18,978 nt of DNA from positions 1 through 18,978 of the forward strand of contig CAYWTW010000009.1 in NCBI GenBank assembly GCA_964461325.1. Direction: 5' to 3'. Positions within the stretch are counted from its first letter, which is position 1. The number at the start of each line of letters is the position of its first letter. Source of the DNA: CAYUVV01 sp964461325 (GTDB lineage Bacteria > Patescibacteriota > Minisyncoccia > Phycocordibacterales > JACOZG01). Shown here piece after piece: positions 6,655-14,091 of this stretch. The notes under the pieces were generated by a model. It saw only the letters and a list, made by a program, of their open reading frames with translations. It was not told the DNA's origin and did not search any database. A program made the position numbers and the translations under genes.

Positions 6655-8863
6655 TGGTTTCTGGATTGGCGCCAGTTTCAGCGGCATAGACCTCTCGCGG
6701 TTTAGCCCCGTCGCCCGGGCCAATCACCCCGCGCTCTTCGAGCATGTCGAGCAGGCGCGCGCCGCGCGCGTAACCCACCTTGAGCCGCCGTTGGAGGAGG
6801 GAGGCCGAAGCTTTGCCGCTTTCGATCACGACGGCTCTGGCTTTCTGATAGAGTTCGTCATCGTCGCCGTCGTCAGCCTGCTCGAGGGTCTCTAGTTCGG
6901 CGGCTAGATTGGGTCGTCCGGCCTCAAGGTCGAGACTGGTTTCGATTTCGGCACTGCCGTGATATTGCTTGGCCAAGTGGTCGGCGACCCGCTTGACCTC
7001 CGTCTCGGAGATAAAGGCCGACTGGAGGCGGAGCGGTTTGGCCATCTCGCCCGACAAATAGAGGAGGTCGCCCGCGCCGAGCAATTTTTCGGCCCCAGCC
7101 ATGTCGATAATGGTGCGAGAGTCAATTTGCGAGGCCACCTGCAGAGCGAGCCGAGAGGGGATGTTGGCCTTGATGAGACCAGTAATGACTTCCACCGACG
7201 GCCGTTGGGTGGAAAGCACCAGGTGAATGCCGACCGCCCGCGACATTTGGGCCAAGCGGACGACGGTGGCTTCGAGTTCGCGCGGATAGGCCGACATAAT
7301 ATCCGCCAATTCGTCAATGATAATAATCAGATAGGGGAGACGGTCGGGCAAATCATCCGTCCGGCCACTTTTGAGCGCGGGTTGCCAAATATTTTGGTGA
7401 TAGGACTGAATATCACGGACGGCGCTTTGCTCGAGGATGCCGTAGCGACGCTCCATTTCGCCGATGGCCCATTTGAGATGGAGGATGGCGCGTTTGGCGT
7501 TGGTGATGACCGGCGCGAGGAGGTGGGGGATGGGATTGTAAACAGTGAGCTCGACCCGCTTGGGGTCAATCATCAAAAATCTTAGATTTTCCGGCGGATT
7601 GCGGAATAAGAGCGAAGCAATGAAGGTGTGGATAACTACGGACTTGCCCGAACCAGTCGCTCCCGCCACCAGCAAGTGTGGGGCCTTGGCCAAATTGGCA
7701 AAGTGGGGTTGGCCAGAGATGCCTCGCCCGAGCGAGATAAGCAGGGGGTGCGGCGATTCCGCGAATTCTGGCGTGGCGAGGAGCGAGGCGAGCCCCACCC
7801 GTGATTTGGTTTGATTGGGGATCTCAATGCCGACGAGCGAGCGGCCCGGGATTGGCGCTTCGATCCGGATAGGATGAGCGGCCAAGGCTAAAGACAGGTC
7901 GTTTTGCAGGCCGACGATTCGCGAGAGTTTGACGCCTTGGGCCGGTTTGAAGGCGTAGCGAGTAATCGATGGCCCGATCGAGACTTCATCCATTTCCACA
8001 ACGATGCCAAAATTGGCGAGGGTTCGTTTAATGGTATTGGCATTGGCCTTGATGTCGCCGACACCCGGCTTACCACTATCGCGCTCGAGGAGCGCGAGCG
8101 GCGGCGGCACGAATTGGCCGCCGCCGCCAGCTTGGGCCAATTTGCGTCCGAGTGCCCGCCATTCATCTTCACTCGTGCTCGACGCGTTGGCGTTAGCCAG
8201 TCGCGGCGCGCGTTCCGGTCGGTGATTAGTCGATTCATCACTCGTCTCACTCCCCTCCTCGTCCTGACTCGTCGTGTCAGTTTCGTCGTCTTCGTTGGAC
8301 GACGACTCACCCTCTCCCCCATTTGCCGCTTCGTCGTCCCCCGCCATTTTTCGTCGGCCCCAGCCGAAGAGAGATAAATCGAGCGACAATCTCGTTTCAA
8401 ACATCATCACAATGGCAATGGCAAGCAGGGCGACGAGGATAATGACGCCGGCGTAATAATCGAAGAGTTTGATGATCGGCCAGGCAATCAATTCACCCAC
8501 CCAGCCACCGCGCTCGCCGCCGAAGCTGACGGCGGCGAGCGCGAGAGTGGAGAACAGAAACAGAGCTCCGCCGATTAAGCGTGGGCCGACGAGATTGGGT
8601 CGGCTTGATTGGAAAAACGATAGGCCGAGCAATAAAGCCAAAGCCGGGAAAACGAAAAATCCGACGCCAAATACGGTCTCCAGCGAGCTATAAGCCAATT
8701 GCCCGGCCGTGCCAGCATAGTCGAGCCAGGAGAGCATTAAGAAGCCGAAAATCGCGAGCGAGATCACGGCCAAAATCGCGTGCCTGGCCTCCTCGCGGAT
8801 GCTCGGCTCGCTTTGCCACCAGCGAGACATTATCCCGCGTCGACTGCCTTTTTTCTTACCCAT
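6647..8863 (-). CDS. ftsK: DNA translocase FtsK/SpoIIIE family
   Basis: FtsK pumps chromosomal DNA at the division septum. The 738-aa protein has four hydrophobic segments (about 27-48, 62-84, 98-115, 138-155). An acidic Ser/Glu/Asp-rich linker (about 170-225) follows, then the alpha-beta motor with Walker A GATGSGKS (401-408) and Walker B LIIIIDELAD (512-521), STQRPSVEVITGLIKANIPSR, and a C-terminal gamma winged helix (about 660-725; LLQRRLKVGYARGARLLDML) that reads DNA orientation sequences. The linker is short, as in SpoIIIE, compared with about 600 residues in E. coli. It heads the minus-strand ftsK-Ig-recA unit. A weak -10 (TAGAAT, 8887-8882) lies about 19 bases before the ATG. Confidence 0.97.
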   Translation of the reverse strand: MGKKKGSRRGIMSRWWQSEPSIREEARHAILAVISLAIFGFLMLSWLDYAGTAGQLAYSSLETVFGVGFFVFPALALLLGLSFFQSSRPNLVGPRLIGGALFLFSTLALAAVSFGGERGGWVGELIAWPIIKLFDYYAGVIILVALLAIAIVMMFETRLSLDLSLFGWGRRKMAGDDEAANGGEGESSSNEDDETDTTSQDEEGSETSDESTNHRPERAPRLANANASSTSEDEWRALGRKLAQAGGGGQFVPPPLALLERDSGKPGVGDIKANANTIKRTLANFGIVVEMDEVSIGPSITRYAFKPAQGVKLSRIVGLQNDLSLALAAHPIRIEAPIPGRSLVGIEIPNQTKSRVGLASLLATPEFAESPHPLLISLGRGISGQPHFANLAKAPHLLVAGATGSGKSVVIHTFIASLLFRNPPENLRFLMIDPKRVELTVYNPIPHLLAPVITNAKRAILHLKWAIGEMERRYGILEQSAVRDIQSYHQNIWQPALKSGRTDDLPDRLPYLIIIIDELADIMSAYPRELEATVVRLAQMSRAVGIHLVLSTQRPSVEVITGLIKANIPSRLALQVASQIDSRTIIDMAGAEKLLGAGDLLYLSGEMAKPLRLQSAFISETEVKRVADHLAKQYHGSAEIETSLDLEAGRPNLAAELETLEQADDGDDDELYQKARAVVIESGKASASLLQRRLKVGYARGARLLDMLEERGVIGPGDGAKPREVYAAETGANPETNV

Positions 8864-8911
8864 TGCTTAACAGTTCCCTTTATTCTAACGCCCAGCCAAT
8901 TAAATTCCATA

Positions 8912-8944
8912 AGGACTAGACAAACGCTCTGTCCTATATATAAT
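8912..8944 (+). promoter_or_regulatory. Promoter with inverted-repeat operator candidate before the winged-helix gene
   Basis: TAGACA (8917-8922), a 16-nt spacer and TATAAT (8939-8944) form a strong promoter starting near 8951, ten bases before the ATG. AGGAC (8912-8916) and GTCCT (8931-8935) form an inverted repeat that brackets the -35 box and spacer. This would suit autorepression by the winged-helix product. The A-rich repeat AAAGACA occurs at about 8946, 8973 and 8987. Divergent ftsK could share control. Confidence 0.55.
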
Positions 8945-8960
8945 AAAAGACAAATTTACT

Positions 8961-9605
8961 ATGTCGGCAATAAAAGACATTGCAATTAAAGACAAGACCT
9001 TGGCCTTTAGATACTTTGTCTCTAAGGCCGAAAAGTTGACTACGGCGACCTATATCTTAACAGAGTCTTTGAAAGACGCCGAACCATTAAAATGGCGTTT
9101 ACGCGACCGTTCGTTGTCTCTTTTGTCTGACCTTATGGCGCGGCAATTCAGTGCCGTGATTAATCGGACAGTCTTTGAGATTCTGTCTTTGATTGATTTG
9201 GCTTTGGCGGGTCGCTTGGTTTCGGAAGCCAATTTTAATATCCTGCGCCGTGAATACAGCGCTCTGCGGGAAGGTTTGGTGGCGGGTGATTACCAGACCG
9301 AAGATCTTGATTTTTCGGCCCCGTTACCCGAAAAAACCATTCGCTCACCTCAACCCGCCCCCTCCCTCCTTGCTTCTCGGCCTTTTTTGGCATCGACCGA
9401 GAACGCGCCGACCCGACCCGACCGCGTTAAGTTGATTACCGAGGTGATCCGCGGCAAGGGTTCCGCGCCGATTAAAGACATTGCCCAAGCCCTGCCCGCC
9501 TTGAGCAGTAAGACGGTTCAACGCGAGCTAAATCGACTAGTGGAAAAAGGGATTGTCAAGCGTGAGGGTGAACGTCGTTGGAGCCGCTACCAACTTGCGC
9601 CTTAG
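8961..9605 (+). CDS. Winged-helix DNA-binding protein of unknown role
   Basis: The 214-aa protein has a helical N-terminal domain (about 1-115: LAFRYFVSKAEKLTTATYILTE, then LLSDLMARQFSAVINRTVFEILSLIDLAL). A Pro/Ser-rich linker (about 120-155) leads to a C-terminal winged helix (about 158-212: RVKLITEVIRGKGSAPIKDI, LSSKTVQRELNRLVEKGIVKREGERRWSRYQL), where the recognition helix is SSKTVQRELNRLVEKG. The fold suggests a transcription factor; target unknown. It diverges from ftsK and lies upstream of the S-layer gene. The inverted repeat over its promoter suggests autoregulation. Confidence 0.85.
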   Translation: MSAIKDIAIKDKTLAFRYFVSKAEKLTTATYILTESLKDAEPLKWRLRDRSLSLLSDLMARQFSAVINRTVFEILSLIDLALAGRLVSEANFNILRREYSALREGLVAGDYQTEDLDFSAPLPEKTIRSPQPAPSLLASRPFLASTENAPTRPDRVKLITEVIRGKGSAPIKDIAQALPALSSKTVQRELNRLVEKGIVKREGERRWSRYQLAP

Positions 9606-9654
9606 TTGCTTTTTTGCTAAGGTGTTGAGCATTCCTGACGAGACTAGCCAAGGG

Positions 9655-9663
9655 TTATCCACA
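9655..9663 (+). promoter_or_regulatory. Perfect DnaA-box consensus (TTATCCACA)
   Basis: TTATCCACA matches the DnaA-box consensus exactly and lies in the intergenic region before the S-layer gene. It overlaps CCAAGGGTTA (9648-9657), which matches ten bases of the REP palindrome at 12337. A single 9-mer can be chance; there is no cluster or AT-rich unwinding element here, so this is not an origin. Confidence 0.3.
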
Positions 9664-9673
9664 TTCGTGATTT

Positions 9674-9702
9674 TTGGCGCTTGGCCTAATTAAGCTTATA
9701 AT
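9674..9702 (+). promoter_or_regulatory. Promoter of the S-layer-like gene
   Basis: TTGGCG (9674-9679), a 17-nt spacer and a perfect TATAAT (9697-9702) predict a start near 9709. That leaves a leader of about 255 nt, far longer than any other leader in the window. A second, weaker candidate (TTGTTT, 17 nt, TATTAG near 9898-9926) would give a leader of about 35 nt. Confidence 0.6.
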
Positions 9703-9708
9703 TTAGGC

Positions 9709-9964
9709 ACGGGCGTCAAGGATGACCAGCTTTCCCGTACGGGGAGCTCATTGACAATCAAATTACCCCGAATGTCTGCGCGGTTTGTAGAAATTTCTGC
9801 CTTCGGTAACTCGGACTAAATTCGCATTTATGCGTTCGGCCCCGTGGCGCGGGAGGTCGAATCTCGCGCTCGTTACGAGAGGGCGAACGTATAAAGTTGT
9901 TTAATCGTTTGTTAGTCATTATTAGTATTAGTTTAGAAAGTTAAGAAATTACAAGTTACCTTAT
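9709..9964 (+). promoter_or_regulatory. Long structured 5' leader of the S-layer-like mRNA
   Basis: About 255 nt without a convincing gene (only 10- and 15-codon ORFs). The middle folds on paper into a junction. CGTTCG (9833-9838) pairs with CGAACG (9884-9889), extended by CCC with GGG. Inside are GCGC..GAG (9847-9855) pairing with CTCGCGC (9863-9869) and a small TCG/CGA hairpin (9870-9878). The last 70 bases before the ATG are AT-rich and look unstructured, and there is no Shine-Dalgarno site. It may stabilise the abundant surface-layer mRNA or act as a regulator; no known riboswitch class is recognised. Confidence 0.45.
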
Positions 9965-12196
9965 ATGAAGATAAAGTTTATTGGAGTGCTCGTGGCCGCT
10001 CTCGTCTTGACGGGTGTTGGCTTCGCCGCTCCCTTGTCTGCGCAAGCTCAGACGACCGACATTGATTTGCTTGCGACCCTGCTCAACTTGAATGCCGAGC
10101 AGAAGGCGACCCTGGCTACCCTTTTGGGTGGGGCGGGATTGCCGGCCGGTGATTCGATGATGAGTTCCACTATCCCCCCGTTTACTCGCGACCTGTCCGA
10201 AGGTAGCACGGGAACGGATGTGATGAACTTGCAAAAGTTCTTGAATATGAAGGGCTATGCCGTGGCCACGACTGGCCCCGGTTCGACTGGCCAAGAGTCA
10301 ACCTACTTCGGTGCGTTGACGACGGCCGCTTTGGCCCGTTATCAGGCGGCGGTGGGCATCAGCCCGGCGGTTGGTTACTTCGGCCCGACGACCCGCGCCC
10401 ACGTTAACTCGATGTTAACGGTCCTGCCCCCGATTCCTGGGCCCACTCCGGTTTATCCCGCTGGCTGCACCAGCACATCTGGTTACAGCACGGTGACTGG
10501 TCAACCCTGCAGTGGTGGCACGAATTTGCCCCAAGGTTGCACCAGCACGGTTGGTTACAGTCCGGTGACTGGCGCCAAGTGTGATGGCGGCACGACCCCG
10601 AATCCGGTTAATCCTCCGGTTACTGGCGGCGCTGGTTCTATCGATGATGCCGACTTTGCCTCTAGCTTGAGTAGTGTGGAGGTTGGTGAAGGTGATGATG
10701 ATGTTCCAATCGTTGGTTTAGACATTGATGCTGATGTTGGCTCTGATATTGAGATTACGGCCGTTCGTCTGGACTTTGATCAATCTACTGCTGGTAGCGA
10801 CTGGGATAATTATGCTAAAGATGTCTCGATTTGGTTAGAGGGCGAAGAGTACGCTCGTGTTGATGCGGACGAATTTAATGACGACAACGCTTTCGACAAA
10901 ACCATTTCGTTGTCTCCCGGCGCTATTGTCAAGGCCGGGGATAAGAATGCCCGTCTTGAGGTTCGTGTCTCTGCTGTCAATAATCTAGACAGTTCCGATG
11001 CGACCGACACTTGGACGGTAATATTCGCATCAATTCGCTTCCGCGATGGCCAAGGGGCTACCGTTACCGACAGCACAACGGGTGACATTGGTACCGAGAC
11101 TCGTACGTTCTCGTTCGAGACTTATGCCACTGCCGCCGACACAGAGCTTAAGATTCTCGCCGATGATAGTTCCATTAACGACCCTCGGCTGATTAACGTC
11201 GACGCTACATCCAAGACCAAGAATGTCGAACTTATGTCGTTCACTCTTGAGGCCGAGGGCAGTTCAGATTTGGAGATTAAGCGTTTTGGTGTGAACGTTG
11301 ATACCACAGCCGCTCACGTTGACGGCATTATTGCTGGTTCTAGTACTCCGTCTATCTGGCTAGAGATCGATGGTGATAGTTACGGTACGGCCAGCTACTT
11401 TGATGACCCCGACGGCTTAGAAGTCGGTCAGGATGAAGATGTGCTTTTCGACGACGTCGATTACACTATCCCGGCCGGCACGAAGGTCAAGGTTGTTATC
11501 ATGGCCGACCTGCTCGAGCTTACTGGCCAGGGTGTAGACGCCGGTAACACTATTACTCTGACTCTTGGCGAGACGGAAACCGATCAGATTGGTTCTTCCT
11601 CGCTTTTCGAGATCGAGGATGAGGCCGGCGAGGATTTGGTGGACGCCGACATTACTGGTTCTTTGACCGCCGGTGCGCATGAGGTTCAGGATTCAGGAAT
11701 CTTTGTTGAGTTCGTAACAAGTGCTTCAACAAACGATAACGCCTCCAATGACCTGGCTAGTGCCAATGATACTGGTACCTTCTCGATTACCTTTGATGTG
11801 ACCGCTATCGATGCTGGTATCTTTATCGATGGTGATGTGGTAGCAAGCTCTTCGCCTTCGACCGCCTCTATTGACGGTACGGCTTGGGCAACCACAACTG
11901 ATTCAACCAACCACGCTACCACGACTGTTCGTGCGACTCTCGAATCTGACGATACTGATACGGAGGACGTGACGACATCAGGCCAGCTTTCTTACAAGGT
12001 TGATCAGAATACGACTCGACGCTTCACCTTGACGATTGAGGCCCAGAACACCGTTACGGATCCTGGATCCAAGACCATGGCTGTTAAGTTGACGGGTATT
12101 GGTTGGGGTACCGCTGCTGCGGATGTATACACCAATCTCTACAACCTTGATCTTGGCCAGTACAAGACCCCGATTAAGACTCTAAAGAATATCTAG
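9965..12196 (+). CDS. Secreted S-layer-like surface protein with peptidoglycan-binding-like domain
   Basis: The 743-aa protein begins with a Sec signal peptide (MKIKFIGVLVAALVLTGVGF, cleavage near AQA-Q at 28-30). A PG_binding_1-like repeat (about 75-151: GTDVMNLQKFLNMKGYAV, YFGALTTAALARYQAAVGI, GYFGPTTRAHVNSML) probably fixes it to the wall. Next are two Cys-bounded linker repeats (about 168-182 and 192-206) of the form CTST.GYS.VTG..C, and then about 520 residues of Asp/Thr/Ser-rich beta-type sequence. It has no C-terminal anchor. Composition (acidic, Thr/Ser/Gly-rich, Lys/Cys-poor) and the long leader and strong terminator fit an abundant monocistronic surface-layer protein. Exact function is not provable from sequence. 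Confidence 0.85.
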   Translation: MKIKFIGVLVAALVLTGVGFAAPLSAQAQTTDIDLLATLLNLNAEQKATLATLLGGAGLPAGDSMMSSTIPPFTRDLSEGSTGTDVMNLQKFLNMKGYAVATTGPGSTGQESTYFGALTTAALARYQAAVGISPAVGYFGPTTRAHVNSMLTVLPPIPGPTPVYPAGCTSTSGYSTVTGQPCSGGTNLPQGCTSTVGYSPVTGAKCDGGTTPNPVNPPVTGGAGSIDDADFASSLSSVEVGEGDDDVPIVGLDIDADVGSDIEITAVRLDFDQSTAGSDWDNYAKDVSIWLEGEEYARVDADEFNDDNAFDKTISLSPGAIVKAGDKNARLEVRVSAVNNLDSSDATDTWTVIFASIRFRDGQGATVTDSTTGDIGTETRTFSFETYATAADTELKILADDSSINDPRLINVDATSKTKNVELMSFTLEAEGSSDLEIKRFGVNVDTTAAHVDGIIAGSSTPSIWLEIDGDSYGTASYFDDPDGLEVGQDEDVLFDDVDYTIPAGTKVKVVIMADLLELTGQGVDAGNTITLTLGETETDQIGSSSLFEIEDEAGEDLVDADITGSLTAGAHEVQDSGIFVEFVTSASTNDNASNDLASANDTGTFSITFDVTAIDAGIFIDGDVVASSSPSTASIDGTAWATTTDSTNHATTTVRATLESDDTDTEDVTTSGQLSYKVDQNTTRRFTLTIEAQNTVTDPGSKTMAVKLTGIGWGTAAADVYTNLYNLDLGQYKTPIKTLKNI

Positions 12197-12242
12197 CTAA
12201 TCTTGTGATTTTGATTAACTTCGGTTAATTGAAATAGCTAAC

Positions 12243-12270
12243 AAAAACCCCCGCTTCGGCGGGGGTTTTT
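12243..12270 (+). terminator. Strong intrinsic terminator of the S-layer-like gene
   Basis: AAAAACCCCCGC (12243-12254), a TTCG tetraloop and GCGGGGGTTTTT (12259-12270): a perfect 12-bp stem on a stable UUCG loop with a U-run. The A-tract on the other side makes it potentially bidirectional. Confidence 0.95.
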
Positions 12271-12292
12271 GGTGTGTAACTCGAAAACCTTT

Positions 12293-12305
12293 AAGGGTCA
12301 CCCTT
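12293..12305. repeat. Short REP-like palindrome AAGGGTCACCCTT
   Basis: An odd palindrome (AAGGGT-C-ACCCTT) that differs only in the central bases from the REP units 40 bases downstream (AAGGGT-T-ACCCTT). It probably belongs to the same family of sites used by the adjacent RAYT. Confidence 0.6.
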
Positions 12306-12335
12306 GTCGCAAATTATCTAACGTTATCAACGTTA

Positions 12336-12371
12336 ACCAAGGGTTACCCTTGTTCAAGGGTAACCCTTGGT
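12336..12371. repeat. REPIN-like inverted pair of REP units before the RAYT gene
   Basis: CCAAGGGTTACCCTTG (12337-12352), TT, and its perfect reverse complement CAAGGGTAACCCTTGG (12355-12370), extended by one more A-T pair. Each arm is itself a near-perfect palindrome, so the whole has nested symmetry. RAYTs act on such paired REP sequences (REPINs; family knowledge). The structure lies across the -35 and spacer of the RAYT promoter. Confidence 0.8.
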
Positions 12372-12379
12372 GGTAAAAT
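12350..12379 (+). promoter_or_regulatory. Extended -10 promoter of the RAYT gene, overlapped by the REP pair
   Basis: TGGTAAAAT (12371-12379) is an extended -10 element, with a weak -35-like TTGTTC at 12350-12355 at 18-nt spacing. Transcription would start near 12386, three bases from the ATG at 12389, so the message is essentially leaderless. The right REP arm fills the spacer, so REP binding would block RNA polymerase. Confidence 0.5.
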
Positions 12380-12388
12380 TGTTGGCAA

Positions 12389-13054
12389 ATGGAACGGAAA
12401 ATCAAGTTCGCGGCAGATGAGTTCTATCATGTTTACAATCGCGGAGTCGAAAAGCGCGATATTTTTATGGACCTGCGTGATAAGTTGCGCTTCCAAAGAC
12501 TCCTCTATTTTGCTAATTCGTCCAAACCCTTGGATTTCAAGCAAATTCAAGGGTTACCCTTGGATACAGCGGAACGAGGAGAAACGCTTGTCAATATTGG
12601 GGCCTATTGCCTGATGCCCAATCATTTTCATCTTTTGATTCACGAAAAAAAAGATGGTGGTCTTAGTAAATTTATGATGAAGTTGACCACCGCTTATTCC
12701 ATGTATTTTAATAAAAAAACTAACCGTTCTGGCCGTCTATTCCAAAACATTTTTCAAGCCAGGCATATTGAGACCGACGAGCATCTAAATTACCTATTTG
12801 CCTATATTCATCTCAATCCGATCAAATTGGCTGATCGGCGTTGGCCGCACACCGACCTCGCTAAAATTTCCGGTTTCGAGCCCTTCCTAAACAATTACAG
12901 TTTTTCGAGTTATCCGGATTATCGCCACGAGACGAAGCGTCCGGAAGCGGCGATTTTGGCTCCACAAGCTTTCCCCGAATATTTTTCCACCAAGCGCGAG
13001 TTCGGCGCTTTTATCCAAGACTGGCTACGAATCCAAATTTTGACTAAAATATAG
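12389..13054 (+). CDS. REP-associated tyrosine transposase (RAYT, Y1/HUH family)
   Basis: RAYTs are single-domain Y1 HUH nucleases that process single-stranded REP DNA. The 221-aa protein begins FYHVYNRGVEKRDIFMD and has the HUH motif as MPNHFHLLIHE (His79 and His81). It continues with KLTTAYSMYFNKKTNRSGRLFQNIFQARHIE and the tyrosine segment LNYLFAYIHLNPIKL, where Tyr139 is the likely nucleophile (Tyr135 is the alternative). Length is typical. The gene is intact, stands alone without transposon ends or target duplications, and carries REP palindromes upstream and one in its own reading frame (GLPLD, residues 55-59). It is probably a domesticated housekeeping-type RAYT, though a recent arrival between the envelope genes is equally possible. 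The next gene starts 2 bases after the stop. Confidence 0.93.
   Translation: MERKIKFAADEFYHVYNRGVEKRDIFMDLRDKLRFQRLLYFANSSKPLDFKQIQGLPLDTAERGETLVNIGAYCLMPNHFHLLIHEKKDGGLSKFMMKLTTAYSMYFNKKTNRSGRLFQNIFQARHIETDEHLNYLFAYIHLNPIKLADRRWPHTDLAKISGFEPFLNNYSFSSYPDYRHETKRPEAAILAPQAFPEYFSTKREFGAFIQDWLRIQILTKI
12548..12563 (+). repeat. REP unit inside the RAYT coding sequence
   Basis: CAAGGGTTACCCTTGG repeats 15 consecutive bases of the upstream left arm (12338-12352). It is preceded by AAACCCTTGG at 12524-12533, so a second imperfect inverted pair lies within the gene. The repeat is in frame and encodes Gln-Gly-Leu-Pro-Leu in a loop between the first helix and the HUH strand. Confidence 0.8.
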
Positions 13055-13056
13055 GT

Positions 13057-14091
13057 ATGCCAATGGGCGCGGCAAAAGGCAGTGGCCTGTCTGATATTAG
13101 CTGGTTCTTGCTGGTAATCTCTGGCTTGGCCATTGTGTGGTGGTTTTCCGGCGGGCCGAACAATCCGGCGGCGAACGCTGGACCCTTTCTCCGTCCGCCC
13201 GCGCCGCTCGGAAGCGGCGAAGCTTATTATTCGATACCCAGCGTGGCCCTGCCCCAGTTCGCGGATTATGGCGATGGTAACGCGGCCAACGTCGACGCGA
13301 ACGAAACCGTGCCGCCAAGCGGCGCCTCGCCCTGGTTGGGGAAAGTTAAGATTGGTTCTGGTAGCGCTCAATACGAATTCCAACCCAATCACGAATACAT
13401 CACCCTCGAGGCGGCCTATAACAATTCGGAACCAATCAATATCTCTGGTTGGTGGTTGAAGAACGGTAAGGATAGTCGAACCTACCACGTTAGCGGCCAA
13501 AGCCGCCCGGGAGTATCAGATTGGGTGCGGATTCCCCTAGCGGTGGAAACTTTCGTTGGCGGGGAAGCCAACGCGCCGCGCGATCCGATCATGCTCGCCC
13601 CTGGCGGTCGAGCGGTTATCAGCACCGGCGCCATCGCGGCTCGTTCACCTTATCACATTAACGCCAGTTTTCGGGTCAATCTCTGCTCCGGCTATCTCGA
13701 CGACTTGCCGAATTACATTTTTACCCCCAACCTGTGGACGCAGTGCCCCGCGCCGCGCGACGAATTGAATTTGAACACGCTGGATGACGATTGTTTTGAC
13801 TTCGTCAAAAATTTGGCGGCTTGCCACGTGCCCGAGTTTGATGAAGACGCCGACGGCAATGAGTATGTGGACGGACGTCTGCTCGATCTTTCACGACATT
13901 GCCGCGCCTACGTGGCCGAGCACTTCGATTACAACGCCTGTTTGCGCTGGTATGGCCAGTCACCGGACTTTAAGTCGGATGAGTGGCGCGTCTTTCTCAA
14001 TCGTTCCTTTGAACTTTGGGAAGACAATCGCGAGATTATTACCCTGCTCGACGCCGATCGTCGGGTGGTAGATGAATATCGTTATGACTAA
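13057..14091 (+). CDS. Membrane-anchored lamin-tail-domain-like envelope protein
   Basis: The 344-aa protein has one N-terminal membrane anchor (about 12-31, ISWFLLVISGLAIVWWF) with the bulk outside. A beta-domain at about 90-190 resembles the lamin-tail (LTD) fold: HEYITLEAAYNNSEPINISGWWLKN, then DWVRIPLA and IMLAPGGRAVISTG, the usual 'edge' strands and the 'P.GG.a.i' turn. A Cys-containing C-terminal region follows (LCSGYLD, QCPAPRDELNLNTLDDDCFDFVKNLAACHVPEFDEDADGNEY) with a possible acidic Ca-binding stretch and six Cys. It then ends in another beta-like SFELWEDNREIITLLDADRRVVDEY. It forms a unit with the following secreted protein (8-nt overlap). An ATG at 13063 is an alternative start. 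TAAAAT at 13045-13050 could drive a leaderless mRNA. Confidence 0.75.
   Translation: MPMGAAKGSGLSDISWFLLVISGLAIVWWFSGGPNNPAANAGPFLRPPAPLGSGEAYYSIPSVALPQFADYGDGNAANVDANETVPPSGASPWLGKVKIGSGSAQYEFQPNHEYITLEAAYNNSEPINISGWWLKNGKDSRTYHVSGQSRPGVSDWVRIPLAVETFVGGEANAPRDPIMLAPGGRAVISTGAIAARSPYHINASFRVNLCSGYLDDLPNYIFTPNLWTQCPAPRDELNLNTLDDDCFDFVKNLAACHVPEFDEDADGNEYVDGRLLDLSRHCRAYVAEHFDYNACLRWYGQSPDFKSDEWRVFLNRSFELWEDNREIITLLDADRRVVDEYRYD

Noticed and set aside
6904..8377. Several long ORFs on both strands within ftsK
   Set aside because: They are shadows of a GC-rich gene; only the FtsK frame has motifs and normal composition.
9655..9702. Replication origin near the DnaA box
   Set aside because: A single box, no cluster, no AT-rich unwinding region and no dnaA or dnaN nearby.
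9847..9869. tRNA-like T-arm (GGTCGAATC) in the S-layer leader
   Set aside because: The stem has bulged bases and no matching acceptor, D or anticodon arms can be found around it.
12293..13054. Complete insertion sequence (IS200/IS605) around the RAYT
   Set aside because: No left and right ends, no target site and no tnpB; the protein has the HUH layout of RAYTs and the palindromes are REP-like.
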